Source: Oxalobacteraceae bacterium
GTDB taxonomy: Bacteria; Pseudomonadota; Gammaproteobacteria; Burkholderiales; Burkholderiaceae_D
Length of the DNA: 64,000 nucleotides
Direction: 5' to 3'
NCBI GenBank assembly: GCA_025352145.1
Contig: JANXTY010000018.1
Location: forward strand, 38,060 to 102,059
Part shown: in pieces, positions 1-8,900 of the stretch
Layout of the letters: each line of letters opens with the position of its first letter
How positions within the stretch are numbered: position 1 is the first letter of the stretch
Translations under genes and position numbers: made by a program
Notes under the pieces: model-generated
Told to the model about the DNA's origin: nothing
Databases searched by the model: none
The model's input: only the letters and a program-made list of their open reading frames with translations

Positions 1-708
1 TGCGCCAAAATGCAGGTACTGGGCGTACACCGGGATGGCGGCCTCACTGAATATCTGTCCATTCCCGCGCAATTTGCATTCAAAACAGAGGGCATATCGC
101 TCGACGATGCGGCCATGATCGAATTTCTGGCTATTGGCGCCCATGCAGTCCGGCGCGCTGCCATCGAACCCGGGCAAAAAACATTGGTTGTCGGTGCCGG
201 TCCGATCGGTATGGCAACTGCGTTGTTTGCCCGCCTGCGGGGAGCGCAAGTGTGTGTATTGGATACCCGCGCAGACCGCCTTCAATTTTGTCGCGACGCT
301 TTGCACGTTGCAAAAACCGTTGAAGTCGGGCCGGATGATAAGGAACAATTGGCCGAATTTACTCACCAGGATTTTTTCGATGCCGTATTTGATGCCACGG
401 GAAATGCCCAGGCCATGAAGCGCGGCTTTGAATTTGTGGCGCACGGCGGCAGCTATATCCTGGTATCCATCGTACGAGATGAGATTTCTTTTTCCGATCC
501 TGAATTTCATAAACGAGAAACCACTTTACTCGGTAGTCGCAATGCGACAATCGAAGATTTCGAAGCGGTATTAACAGCAATGCGTGCCGGCTTGGTACCA
601 ACCAAGCTGCTCAACACACACCGCTCTACATTGGATGACCTTGCGGCTACTTTCCCACAATGGCTGCAACCATCGGCCGGCGTCATCAAAGCCATTGTCG
701 AGTGCTGA
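1..708 (+). CDS. zinc-type alcohol dehydrogenase, L-galactonate/L-gulonate 5-dehydrogenase-like (5' end outside window)
   Basis: The reading frame is open from the first base, so the catalytic N-terminal half lies upstream of the window. What remains is the Rossmann half of a medium-chain dehydrogenase: VVGAGPIGMATALFARLRGA is the NAD(P)-binding glycine motif, followed by an acidic residue (VLDTRADR) that favours NAD. The family includes LgoD/RspB-type enzymes that oxidise L-galactonate to D-tagaturonate. That role is inferred from the next two genes, a tagaturonate reductase-like protein and KDG kinase. Substrate is uncertain; other sugar-acid or polyol substrates are possible. Confidence 0.75.
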   Translation, partial: CAKMQVLGVHRDGGLTEYLSIPAQFAFKTEGISLDDAAMIEFLAIGAHAVRRAAIEPGQKTLVVGAGPIGMATALFARLRGAQVCVLDTRADRLQFCRDALHVAKTVEVGPDDKEQLAEFTHQDFFDAVFDATGNAQAMKRGFEFVAHGGSYILVSIVRDEISFSDPEFHKRETTLLGSRNATIEDFEAVLTAMRAGLVPTKLLNTHRSTLDDLAATFPQWLQPSAGVIKAIVEC

Positions 709-715
709 TTCGATT

Positions 716-1837
716 ATGAATCCAATCCTGCAATTTGGCACCAGCCGCTTTCTCCAGGCACATGCCGACCTGTTCATCAGCGAGGCGCTCCACCGAGGTG
801 AAGCACTGGGTAACATCACGGTCGTTCAAACCAGCAACAACACGCAAAGCCTGCTGCGTGTGGCGGCCTTTAATCGCGCCGAAGGATATCCGGTGCGGAT
901 ACGCGGCTGGCAAAATGGTGCTCCGTTCAACGCGGAACAACATGTTACCTCTGTCACCGAAGCACTACAGGCAGAGCGCGACTGGCCTGTGTTGCTAGAA
1001 CGCATTGCCAAGCATGTTCAGGTCATTATTTCCAATACGGGTGATCAGGGTTACGCCCTGTCCGAGAGGGACCATGCCGCGTGCCTGACCAGCCCAAGCG
1101 CTCCAGTCGGTTTTCCTGCCAAACTGCTGACGCTGTTGTATGCGCGTTATCAGCATAACGCTGCGCCTATTACTCTCTTTCCCTGCGAGCTGGTCACACG
1201 TAATGGCGATGTCCTGCGCGGATTAATCTGCACGCTGGCGCGGCAATGGAATGTAAGCAGCGCATTTTTGACCTATCTGGAGCGTGATTGCATTTGGGTG
1301 AACTCACTTGTCGATCGCATTGTGTCAGAGCCGCTTGATCCGATTGGCGCCGTTGCGGAACCCTACGCGCTTTGGGCAATAGAACAACAGCCCGGAATGA
1401 CGCTGCCGTGCCATCATCCAAGCATGATTGTCACTGACAATCTGGAACGCTATGAGCGGCTCAAGTTGTTTCTGCTTAATCTGGGGCATACCTATATGGC
1501 CGATCAATGGCTTGTAAACGCTCGTTCGGCGGATGAAACGGTGCTGCAAGCCATGTCCAATCCTCGACTGTCTTCGGAACTGGACAACGTATGGCAAGAA
1601 GAGGTGTTACCTGTCTTCGCAGCACTGGGCGAAGATGCGATTGCACGTGCATATTTGGAGCAGGTTAAAGAACGTTTTCGCAACCCTTTCCTCGCACATC
1701 GCCTGGCAGACATCGCTCAAAACCATCGCGAAAAAAAGCAACGGCGCTTCAAACCGGTAGTGGCGTTAACGGAGAAACTAGGTCTCCCCATCAAACAACC
1801 GCGATTACGTGCCGCGCTTGCTGGAGATAATCGATGA
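716..1837 (+). CDS. mannitol dehydrogenase-family oxidoreductase, probable tagaturonate reductase (UxaB-like)
   Basis: A 373-residue polyol dehydrogenase-family protein. The N-terminus (LQFGTSRFLQAHADLFI) is the typical nucleotide-binding start of UxaB/mannonate oxidoreductases, and the K..LLN..H region near residue 250 (RLKLFLLNLGHTYMAD) matches the family's catalytic segment. The expected reaction is NADH-dependent reduction of D-tagaturonate to D-altronate. It follows the dehydrogenase gene by 7 bases and feeds the UxaA-type dehydratase encoded further on. It is shorter than E. coli UxaB (about 480 residues), so substrate is not certain. The ATG at 716 is preferred because the domain begins there. 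Confidence 0.75.
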   Translation: MNPILQFGTSRFLQAHADLFISEALHRGEALGNITVVQTSNNTQSLLRVAAFNRAEGYPVRIRGWQNGAPFNAEQHVTSVTEALQAERDWPVLLERIAKHVQVIISNTGDQGYALSERDHAACLTSPSAPVGFPAKLLTLLYARYQHNAAPITLFPCELVTRNGDVLRGLICTLARQWNVSSAFLTYLERDCIWVNSLVDRIVSEPLDPIGAVAEPYALWAIEQQPGMTLPCHHPSMIVTDNLERYERLKLFLLNLGHTYMADQWLVNARSADETVLQAMSNPRLSSELDNVWQEEVLPVFAALGEDAIARAYLEQVKERFRNPFLAHRLADIAQNHREKKQRRFKPVVALTEKLGLPIKQPRLRAALAGDNR

Positions 1838-1873
1838 GAGACCCACGATGAGAGACCCACGATGAGAGACCCG
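1832..1873 (+). repeat. 14-bp tandem repeat, three units, at a gene junction
   Basis: The unit CGATGAGAGACCCA occurs at 1832, 1846 and 1860; the third ends in G. The first copy contains the TGA stop of the upstream reductase, and the KDG kinase ATG follows just after the third. Each copy carries a weak purine-rich GAGAGA. Expansion by slipped-strand replication is the likely origin. Confidence 0.9.
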
Positions 1874-1875
1874 CT

Positions 1876-2814
1876 ATGAAAGGCCAATTCTGGTCGCTGG
1901 GCGAATGCATGCTCGAAATGCAAAATAGCACTAGCGATACATTCACGACAGCGGCAGCCGGCGACACGTATAACGCGGCCGTCTATCTGAAACGGATTCT
2001 ACCCGCAGCCGACGTGCGTTATGTAAGTGCGTTGGGTAACGATCCCATCAGCCAGCGAATTCGTATGCAAGTGCGTGTTCATAACATCGATGACTCACTC
2101 ATTGCAGCTTTACCCGAGCGACTGCCCGGCCTGTATTTAATAGAAAATGATCCCCAAGGCGAAAGGCGGTTTCATTATTGGCGTCAAAACTCTGCAGCCC
2201 GCGACATGCTCAGTGGAAGCCATTTACAAAAAATAATTTCCGCCCTCCCTGATTGCGGCGCATTGCTATTCACCGGCATTACTTTAGCCATTTTAGATCA
2301 GTCCCGACGTGAGACATTACTTAGAATCGCCAGTGAAATTCGTCAGCAGGGTGGCTGGGTGATTGTCGATAATAATTATCGCCCTTCCCTTTGGGCGTTG
2401 GACGATCCCGGTTATTGGTTGTCAAGAGCCATAGATGTTAGCACCCACGCCTTGCTCGGTTTTGACGACGAGGCTGCCTTATTTGCCGACGTTACTCCCG
2501 ATGCCGTGATTAATCGTATTCGCGCACGTAATCGTGACGTTGAAATTATCATCAAGTTAGGCGCTTCCGGTTGCCTGGTAGCGCCACCTGGTGAGGCATC
2601 CATTCACGTATCGGCAATGGCAGTTCCCGTTGTAGATACTACTGCAGCAGGAGATAGCTTCAACGGCGCATACTTGGCGGCCCGCATTTTTGGCCTGACG
2701 CCGCTAGCATCGGCCGAACTGGCATGCCGGCTGGCAGAGCGCGTCGTGGGGAAAGTGGGGGCGATCATTCCCGCGAATGCGATGGCCGATTTAGTGTTAG
2801 TCCCCGCCGTGTAA
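1876..2814 (+). CDS. kdgK: 2-dehydro-3-deoxygluconokinase (PfkB family)
   Basis: A 312-residue PfkB/ribokinase-family sugar kinase. The N-terminus reads WSLGECMLEM, as in KDG kinases. The C-terminal signature DTTAAGDSFNGAY holds the anion-hole glycines and the catalytic aspartate. It phosphorylates 2-keto-3-deoxygluconate to KDPG with ATP, the step after altronate dehydration. It is separated from the reductase by the 14-bp tandem repeat, which supplies its only Shine-Dalgarno-like bases. No KDPG aldolase gene is visible nearby, so that step must be encoded elsewhere. Confidence 0.85.
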   Translation: MKGQFWSLGECMLEMQNSTSDTFTTAAAGDTYNAAVYLKRILPAADVRYVSALGNDPISQRIRMQVRVHNIDDSLIAALPERLPGLYLIENDPQGERRFHYWRQNSAARDMLSGSHLQKIISALPDCGALLFTGITLAILDQSRRETLLRIASEIRQQGGWVIVDNNYRPSLWALDDPGYWLSRAIDVSTHALLGFDDEAALFADVTPDAVINRIRARNRDVEIIIKLGASGCLVAPPGEASIHVSAMAVPVVDTTAAGDSFNGAYLAARIFGLTPLASAELACRLAERVVGKVGAIIPANAMADLVLVPAV

Positions 2815-2995
2815 CCCAACGTAGTCATGCAAAATAAAACGAATCAGGACTTAGGCAAAAACACCCCCGCAAGGCCGGACGGGGAAGGCAATACGCTTGC
2901 AGAACAAATAGGCACATCTATAGACACCCCCCGGCTGGGGCGATTTTACGTAAGTCTTACCAATAAAATGTTAACGCCATTTACTTCGTGCTCTC

Positions 2996-3964
2996 ATGGC
3001 GATCTACTCTTACAAGAGCGCATTGTCCAGACAGGCCCCGCTAAATCCCATGTCAAAACCCCCTACACTCTACAAACGGACGACCAACCTGTTATTGACC
3101 TTGATCGCCGAAAAAATCGCGGTGGGCGACGTCCTGCCCTCCGAACAATTCTTGGCGACAGCGTGTCATTCGAGCCGAACCGTGGTACGCAATGTCATCG
3201 CTTATTTGCACACGCGTCAGATAATCAATGGCCTCGCACAACGAGAAATTGTCCGAGCGCCGATTGCCGAGGATTATTTCGATGTGGCCGAATTACAATC
3301 GGGGTCACAACGTATTCAACATGTCATGATGGAGCGGGTCTTCCAAAGCGACATGCAGCCGGGGGCGGAATTTTCAGAAGTAGAATTGGCGCGCGAAGCC
3401 GGAACAAGTACGGTGAGCGTGCGAGAGTTCCTCATCGGGTTTTCGCGCTTTGGCCTGATCGAGAAAAAACCGCAAGGGGGATGGCGCTTGTGTGCGTTCG
3501 ACCTGTCGTTTGCGAAAGAATTAGCCGACATGCGGCAAATGTTCGAGATCACGGCGATCGAGCATTGTTGCAGCCTGGGCCCATCCGATCCAGTCTATCT
3601 GGAACTCCACCGTCTGATTGCCAAACACGAAAAACTGGAGCCCAAAATAAAAACGCGCTACGGAGAATTTCCCACCCTCGACCGCGAATTTCATACCTTT
3701 CTGATCGGCTTACTCAACAATCGATTTGCTCAGGATTTTTACGATATCGTTTCCTTTGTTTTTCACTATCACTATCAGTGGGACAAACGCGAAGAAATGG
3801 AACGCAACAACTTCGCGTTGCAAGAACATCTCGCCATACTGCGCGCGTTGGCGACACGCAACTTGGATCAAGCGCTGCATTTAATGCGCAACCATTTGGA
3901 TTCCGCCCGCGCATCGCTGATGAAATCGATCAGCACCCGCAAGCAACATCCGGTATTGCGCTAA
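2996..3964 (+). CDS. GntR/FadR-type regulator with two winged-helix domains and an FCD domain
   Basis: The 322-residue product has an unusual N-terminal half. A first GntR-like winged helix (GDVLPSEQFLATACHSS, then RTVVRNVIAYL) is followed by a second, more canonical one (PGAEFSEVELAREAGTSTVS, then VREFLIGF). An FCD ligand-binding domain with conserved histidines (REFHTFL, LQEHLAIL, MRNHLDSAR) fills the C-terminus. It sits between kdgK and the UxaA-type genes and is the only regulator in the cluster, so it probably controls it in response to a sugar acid. The start is ambiguous: ATG 2996 or ATG 3050; neither has a good ribosome binding site. Confidence 0.8.
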   Translation: MAIYSYKSALSRQAPLNPMSKPPTLYKRTTNLLLTLIAEKIAVGDVLPSEQFLATACHSSRTVVRNVIAYLHTRQIINGLAQREIVRAPIAEDYFDVAELQSGSQRIQHVMMERVFQSDMQPGAEFSEVELAREAGTSTVSVREFLIGFSRFGLIEKKPQGGWRLCAFDLSFAKELADMRQMFEITAIEHCCSLGPSDPVYLELHRLIAKHEKLEPKIKTRYGEFPTLDREFHTFLIGLLNNRFAQDFYDIVSFVFHYHYQWDKREEMERNNFALQEHLAILRALATRNLDQALHLMRNHLDSARASLMKSISTRKQHPVLR

Positions 3965-4087
3965 AGGCTCCATATTTTAGGACAGGGAAATTTAGGGCGG
4001 GAAAACGATGGAGACAGTCGCTGCATGACGAACCGACATTTTCGATATTTACTTTATAAAATTGATCCAATTTAAGGAGAGTACCGC

Positions 4088-4420
4088 ATGGTGACTTCAT
4101 CCCAGACGACGCAGGCGACAGGCGTATTACTCATGGCCGAGCAAGACAACTGTCTTATCGCTCGTTCTGCATTGCACATAGGTGACATCGTGTTGATCGA
4201 TGCGCGTCCCGTAATACTTACGCAGAACATCGACATCGGCCACAAACTCGCACGCCGTGCGCTCGCCATTGGTGACAAAGTGCTGCGCTATGGCGCACCG
4301 ATTGGCAGCGTCACTCACGCCATCGCAATCGGCGAGCATATTCACACACACAATTTAGAGAGCGATTACATTCCGACCTACACCCTGAGTGGTGAAGGCC
4401 ATCATTTTTTAGAAAGGTAA
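4088..4420 (+). CDS. UxaA-family dehydratase, small SAF-domain subunit
   Basis: A 110-residue protein equivalent to the N-terminal SAF domain of altronate and galactarate dehydratases. Recognisable segments are the region around GDKVLRYGAPIG and the C-terminal IHTHNLESDY, which carries conserved histidines. It lies 5 bases ahead of the large subunit gene and is preceded by AAGGAGAG about 7 bases before the ATG. In E. coli UxaA both parts form one 495-residue chain; here the enzyme is split, as in SuyAB-type and several galactarate dehydratase-like proteins. Confidence 0.85.
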   Translation: MVTSSQTTQATGVLLMAEQDNCLIARSALHIGDIVLIDARPVILTQNIDIGHKLARRALAIGDKVLRYGAPIGSVTHAIAIGEHIHTHNLESDYIPTYTLSGEGHHFLER

Positions 4421-4425
4421 TCCCC

Positions 4426-5673
4426 ATGCAAACGAGTGTGAATACAAGCGTTCATGCCAACGTAAAGACCCCTTCAATTTCCGGCTATTTACGCGCAGAT
4501 GGCCGTAAAGGGATACGCAATATTGTCGTCGTCGCTTACATGGTGGAGTGCGCGCATCACGTAGCACGGCATGTGGTCAACGCATTTCCTGGTCAGGCAG
4601 TGCATCTGATCGGCTTTGCCGGATGCTTCCCCAACGAATACGCCGATCAAGTCATGGGGAAGCTGGCAACGCACCCCAATGTCGGCGCAGTGTTGCTGGT
4701 ATCTCTGGGCTGTGAAGGATTTAATAAACGGGGACTAGCCGAATTGATTCAAAACAGCGGCCGTCCAGTACATACCATCACGATTCAGGAAAACCACGGC
4801 ACGCGCACCAGCGTCAAAAGCGGTGTTGAATGGGTCCAATGGGCACTCGACACCCTGGAGCAACAGCCACGGGTAGCGATGGGGCTGGACGAATTGGTGG
4901 TCGCCACCATTTGCGGCGGATCGGACAGTACGAGCGGCATTACCGCTAACCCCGCCGTCGGGCGTGCATTTGATATGCTGGTTGAAGCTGGCAGCGCCTG
5001 TATTTTTGAAGAAACAGGAGAACTGGTCGGTTGCGAATATCACATGAAGAACCGCGCCGTGTCGCCCGAACTAGGCGATGCGATTGTCAAGACGGTCGAG
5101 AAAGCGGCGAAGTATTACACCATCATGGGCCACGGAAGTTTTTCACCCGGCAATGCCGATGGTGGGTTGACTACGCAAGAAGAAAAATCCCTGGGCGCCT
5201 ACGCCAAAAGCGGGGCATCGGAAATCAGCGGCATTCTAAAGCCTGGTGATCAAGCTCCTCCCGGCGGCTTGTATCTACTCGATGTAGTACCTGATGGCGA
5301 ACCCCGTTTCGGCTTCCCTAATATTTCCGACAATGCCGAAATAGTCGAGCTCATTTCTTGCGGAGCGCACATTACCTTGTTTACCACGGGACGCGGATCG
5401 GTCGTGGGCTCGGCGATTTCGCCCGTGATTAAAGTCTGCGCCAATCCGCACACCTATACACAGCTATCGGAAGACATGGACATCAACGCTGGGCGCATTC
5501 TCACTGGCGACGCCACACTCGATGAAGTCGGCACTGAAATTGTGACGATGATACGTGACGTTGCCAATGGGGCATTGAGTCAGTCCGAAGCATTGGGACA
5601 TCAGGAATTTGTACTCACGTATAAACGTTTCGAGCCTTCCGGCCCGGGCTGTTTTCCCCTGCGTAAAGCCTGA
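4426..5673 (+). CDS. UxaA-family dehydratase, large catalytic subunit
   Basis: A 415-residue protein matching the C-terminal catalytic part of UxaA/GarD dehydratases: GYLRADGRKGIRN at the start, VSLGCEG near residue 105, ICGGSDSTSGITANPAVG near 165 and FTTGRGSVVGSAISPVIKVC near 330. The family is iron-dependent and uses cysteines in such positions. It could dehydrate D-altronate, following the UxaB-like enzyme, or L-fuconate, as no enolase-type fuconate dehydratase is present in the otherwise complete fucose pathway that follows. Substrate is undecided; one enzyme may serve both. Confidence 0.8.
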   Translation: MQTSVNTSVHANVKTPSISGYLRADGRKGIRNIVVVAYMVECAHHVARHVVNAFPGQAVHLIGFAGCFPNEYADQVMGKLATHPNVGAVLLVSLGCEGFNKRGLAELIQNSGRPVHTITIQENHGTRTSVKSGVEWVQWALDTLEQQPRVAMGLDELVVATICGGSDSTSGITANPAVGRAFDMLVEAGSACIFEETGELVGCEYHMKNRAVSPELGDAIVKTVEKAAKYYTIMGHGSFSPGNADGGLTTQEEKSLGAYAKSGASEISGILKPGDQAPPGGLYLLDVVPDGEPRFGFPNISDNAEIVELISCGAHITLFTTGRGSVVGSAISPVIKVCANPHTYTQLSEDMDINAGRILTGDATLDEVGTEIVTMIRDVANGALSQSEALGHQEFVLTYKRFEPSGPGCFPLRKA

Positions 5674-5741
5674 TGGTAATGCGCAGTCAGAAGTAACGGT
5701 AACCACAGCACTAACAATTTTCATCTTTTTTGATAGCCCTT

Positions 5742-6791
5742 ATGCTCGCTACAGACTCTATTGAACTACCCCGCAGCAATCTCAAGCTCACCGCATTAGG
5801 CATGGGCTGCGCCATCATCGGCGGCTTATATCGCGCCACCCGTGAAGAAGATGCGCGTGCCGCCGTGGATGAGGCTTGGGAACTTGGATTACGCTATTTC
5901 GATACCGCACCCTACTACGGGTTCACCTTGTCCGAACATCGGCTCGGCGCGGCTTTGCGCAAAAGGCCTCGTCAGGATTACGTGATCAGCACTAAGGTCG
6001 GACGCCTGATGAAGCCGGATGCGTCCGTCAAACCCGGCGAAAACGATTGGGCAACGCCGTTGCCGTTCCGTCCTGTGTACGACTATACCTACGATGCCAT
6101 CATGCGGTCGCACGAAGACAGTTTGCAACGCTTGGGATTGGCACACGTCGACATCTTGTTTGTGCATGATATCGGCCGCATGACGCATGGCGACCAGCAT
6201 ATGCACTATTGGAAACAGCTAACGACTGGAGGCGGATTTAAAGCGCTGGACGAACTGCGCAACAGCGGTCAAGTCGCCGCCATCGGACTAGGCGTGAACG
6301 AATGGGAAATCGTCGTAGACAGCATGCAAGAAATCGACCTCGATTGCACCCTGTTAGCGGGCCGCTATACCTTGCTAGAGCAGACAAGCCTGTCACCTTT
6401 GCTCGACGCTTGCGAACGCGCCGGTAATGCTATCGTCATTGGCGGCCCATTCAATTCAGGCATTCTGGTGGGTAATCGAAAATTTAATTATCAGGATGCC
6501 CCGCCTGAGATCATCAGTCGAGTCGAAAAACTGGAAACGGTCTGCCGCGCGTTTTCGGTACCGCTGCCCGCTGCCGCCTTGCAGTTCCCAATGGCGCATC
6601 CGGCGGTCGTGTCCTGCATTCCCGGCGGTAGAGATGTAGCACAGCTGCGCCAAAATGCCGCATGGTTTGACCTGCCGATACCGGACGAATTGTGGGTCAC
6701 GCTTAAAACCCAAGGATTAGTGGACGAGCGCGCACCGCTGCCAGTATCTTCGCCATCGCTCTCACCCCTCCCCTCCGCAGGAACAGCGTGA
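5742..6791 (+). CDS. aldo/keto reductase, probable L-fucose (L-galactose) 1-dehydrogenase
   Basis: A 349-residue aldo/keto reductase-fold protein of the D-threo-aldose 1-dehydrogenase group. Family tetrad positions are visible: Asp and Tyr in RYFDTAPYYG, Lys in VISTKVGRL and His in ILFVHDIG. It oxidises L-fucose to L-fucono-lactone with NAD(P) in related clusters; enzymes of this group often also accept L-galactose. The ATG at 5742 is chosen over an in-frame TTG at 5730. Its stop overlaps the next gene's start (TGATG), indicating translational coupling to the lactonase. Confidence 0.82.
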   Translation: MLATDSIELPRSNLKLTALGMGCAIIGGLYRATREEDARAAVDEAWELGLRYFDTAPYYGFTLSEHRLGAALRKRPRQDYVISTKVGRLMKPDASVKPGENDWATPLPFRPVYDYTYDAIMRSHEDSLQRLGLAHVDILFVHDIGRMTHGDQHMHYWKQLTTGGGFKALDELRNSGQVAAIGLGVNEWEIVVDSMQEIDLDCTLLAGRYTLLEQTSLSPLLDACERAGNAIVIGGPFNSGILVGNRKFNYQDAPPEIISRVEKLETVCRAFSVPLPAAALQFPMAHPAVVSCIPGGRDVAQLRQNAAWFDLPIPDELWVTLKTQGLVDERAPLPVSSPSLSPLPSAGTA

Positions 6792-7615
6792 TGCGGATCG
6801 ATGCTCATCAACATTTCTGGCTGCTAGAAAAACGGGCGGGCGCATGGCCGCCGCCTGAGCTGGCAGCGATTTACCGCGACCACCTGCCGCCCCAACTACA
6901 ACCGCTCTTGGTACAGCATCATATCGATGCAACCGTGCTAGTGCAGTCCATGCCAAACGAAGACGATACGCACTTCCTGCTGAACTTGGCCGCACATCAT
7001 TCATTCATTCAAGCCGTGGTCGGTTGGGTCGATCTGAAGACAGCGGATGCAGCGCAGCGCATCGATGTCCTGGCACAAAATCCAAAGCTCAAAGGATTGC
7101 GGCCGATGCTGCAAGATCTGCCCGAAGATAACTGGATTGCCGATCCTGCCCTGGCACCTGCAATCGAAGCGATGCAACGCCATCGGCTCAGTCTGGACGC
7201 GCTAGTCTTGCCGCACCATTTGCCCGCGCTACTGGTCTTCGCAAACCGGTTTCCATCCATGCCGATTGTGATCGATCATGCCGCCAAACCCCCTATCGCA
7301 GCAAGAGAATTACAACCCTGGAAAGATGATATCGCTCGCTTGGCGGCACTGCCGCAAGTTTATTGCAAGCTGTCGGGCATGGTGAACGAGGCAGAACCGC
7401 AATGGAAAACTGTCGATCTTCAACCCTATGTTGACCACCTATTGAACAGCTTCGGCCCGCAGCGTGTGCTGTGGGGCAGTGACTGGCCTGTACTCAATCT
7501 GGTGGCAGATTATGGGCGTTGGATCGATGCCACCGAGCTACTGCTTGCCAATTTGACTCCGCAAGAAAAGCAAAAGGTACTGGGCCTGAATGCGCAGCAT
7601 TTTTATCGAATTTAA
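6791..7615 (+). CDS. amidohydrolase-family sugar lactonase, probable L-fuconolactonase
   Basis: A 274-residue amidohydrolase 2-type protein. Metal and catalytic motifs are the N-terminal DAHQHFW, the central VIDHAAKP and the C-terminal LWGSDWPV. It hydrolyses L-fucono-lactone to L-fuconate, the step after the dehydrogenase whose stop codon it overlaps. An in-frame GTG immediately upstream (6788) is an alternative start. The length is typical of the family. Confidence 0.83.
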   Translation: MRIDAHQHFWLLEKRAGAWPPPELAAIYRDHLPPQLQPLLVQHHIDATVLVQSMPNEDDTHFLLNLAAHHSFIQAVVGWVDLKTADAAQRIDVLAQNPKLKGLRPMLQDLPEDNWIADPALAPAIEAMQRHRLSLDALVLPHHLPALLVFANRFPSMPIVIDHAAKPPIAARELQPWKDDIARLAALPQVYCKLSGMVNEAEPQWKTVDLQPYVDHLLNSFGPQRVLWGSDWPVLNLVADYGRWIDATELLLANLTPQEKQKVLGLNAQHFYRI

Positions 7616-7636
7616 TAAAGAAAAGGTAGTAGCGTC

Positions 7637-7966
7637 ATGCAAAGAATGGGAATGGTAATCGGCATCGATCCAGAAAAAATTGGCGAATACAAAATCTTGC
7701 ACGCCGCCGTCTGGCCGCAGGTCTTATCCACTTTAAAAAAAGCGAACGTACAGAACTACAGTATTTTTTTACGCGAGCCAGAGAATTTGCTGTTTGGCTA
7801 TTGGGAGTATCTCGGCAGCGATTTCGACGCCGACATGGCAGCCATAGCAGAGGATGCCGAAACACGGCGCTGGTGGACCTTCTGCAGCCCCTGTCAGGTG
7901 CCGCTCGCCTCGCGCGCAGAAGGTGAACATTGGGCCATGATGCCGCAAATATTTTACATGCCATGA
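7637..7966 (+). CDS. L-rhamnose mutarotase-family protein, probable L-fucose mutarotase
   Basis: A 109-residue protein of the RhaM (DUF718) ferredoxin-like fold. The start RMGMVIGIDPEKIGEYKILH carries the conserved histidine at H-A-A-V-W-P, the middle has YSIFLREPENLLFGYWEY, and the end has the tryptophan-rich RRWWTFCSP. It interconverts anomers of a 6-deoxyhexose so that the dehydrogenase receives the right form. AAAAGG lies about 9 bases before the ATG. The family name is rhamnose-based; the fucose role comes from context. Confidence 0.8.
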   Translation: MQRMGMVIGIDPEKIGEYKILHAAVWPQVLSTLKKANVQNYSIFLREPENLLFGYWEYLGSDFDADMAAIAEDAETRRWWTFCSPCQVPLASRAEGEHWAMMPQIFYMP

Positions 7967-7997
7967 ATTTGGCGGCCTTCATATACTTTAAAAAGCC

Positions 7998-8077
7998 AAC
8001 TATTGAGCGCAGGGGAAGGTGCAGTTTTAGCCCTACTCCCGATCACAGGAAAGGGCCATACCCCTCGCTCAATAGTT
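7998..8077. repeat. 80-nt long-stem inverted repeat inside the fucose operon
   Basis: AACTATTGAGCG at 7998-8009 pairs perfectly with CGCTCAATAGTT at 8066-8077. GGGG just inside the left arm pairs with CCCC at 8061-8064, and an inner GCCCT/AGGGC pair lies in the loop. It occupies most of the 151-base gap between the mutarotase and the SDR genes. There is no terminator-like T tract directly after it, so it may be an RNA stability or attenuation element. Confidence 0.7.
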
Positions 8078-8117
8078 ACAAAAAACGTGCATTATTTTTT
8101 ACCATGGGGATTAAAAG

Positions 8118-8873
8118 ATGACTGGAAGATTGCAAGGAAAGATCGCGCTCGTTACGGCGGCAGGTCAAGGCATTGGACGCGCCACAGTAGAAGCCTATCT
8201 GCGTGAAGGCGCGCAAGTGATCGCCACCGATATCAATGAAACCCATCTGGCCGCGCTGCATTCACTGCCGGGGTGCAAGGTTCGCCCGCTCGATGTGACC
8301 GATCCCCAAGCCATTTCGGCATTGGCGAGCGAACTTGGCAAGATCGATATTTTGTTCAACTGCGCAGGTTACGTCGATAGCGGTTCCATTCTTGATTGCA
8401 GTGAAGACGCGTGGGATTTCTCGTTCAATATCAATGTGCGGTCTATGTATCGTTTAATTCGGGCGTTCTTGCCGGGCATGATCGAGCAAGGCTCAGGTTC
8501 CATCATCAATATGTCTTCCGTAGCGTCGAGCATCAAGGGAGTGTCTAATCGCTTTGTGTATACCACGACAAAAGCAGCGGTCATCGGCATGACTAAATCG
8601 GTCGCTTTTGACCTCGTCACACAAGGGGTTCGCTGCAATGCAATTTGCCCGGGTACAGTCGAGTCGCCGTCACTACAAAATCGGATCGAAATACAAGCGA
8701 AAGAAAGCGGGCAAAGTGTCGAAACCGTGTTTGCCGCTTTCGCCGCACGCCAGCCGCTAGGCCGCCTGGGGTGCACAACAGAGATCGCTGCGCTAGCTGT
8801 GTATCTGGGTTCGGATGAATCTGCATTTACTACCGGCACAACACAGATTATTGATGGCGGCTGGTCAAACTAA
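8118..8873 (+). CDS. short-chain dehydrogenase, probable 2-keto-3-deoxy-L-fuconate dehydrogenase
   Basis: A 251-residue classical SDR. The cofactor motif is VTAAGQGIGRA near residue 12, with an acidic residue after beta-2 (IATDIN) predicting NAD. NCAG lies near 80, the serine in NMSSVASS near 135, and the catalytic YTTTK near 150. In the non-phosphorylating L-fucose pathway this enzyme oxidises 2-keto-3-deoxy-L-fuconate to the 2,4-diketo acid. It is next to the FAH-family hydrolase that would cleave that product. Confidence 0.83.
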   Translation: MTGRLQGKIALVTAAGQGIGRATVEAYLREGAQVIATDINETHLAALHSLPGCKVRPLDVTDPQAISALASELGKIDILFNCAGYVDSGSILDCSEDAWDFSFNINVRSMYRLIRAFLPGMIEQGSGSIINMSSVASSIKGVSNRFVYTTTKAAVIGMTKSVAFDLVTQGVRCNAICPGTVESPSLQNRIEIQAKESGQSVETVFAAFAARQPLGRLGCTTEIAALAVYLGSDESAFTTGTTQIIDGGWSN

Positions 8874-8900
8874 ATTTAACAAACTCTTCAAGGAAATAAA

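Noticed and set aside
2827..4059. A 410-codon open frame overlapping the GntR gene
   Set aside because: The product is low in recognisable motifs and rich in Arg, Pro and Gly; the overlapping frame encodes a clear GntR/FCD regulator.
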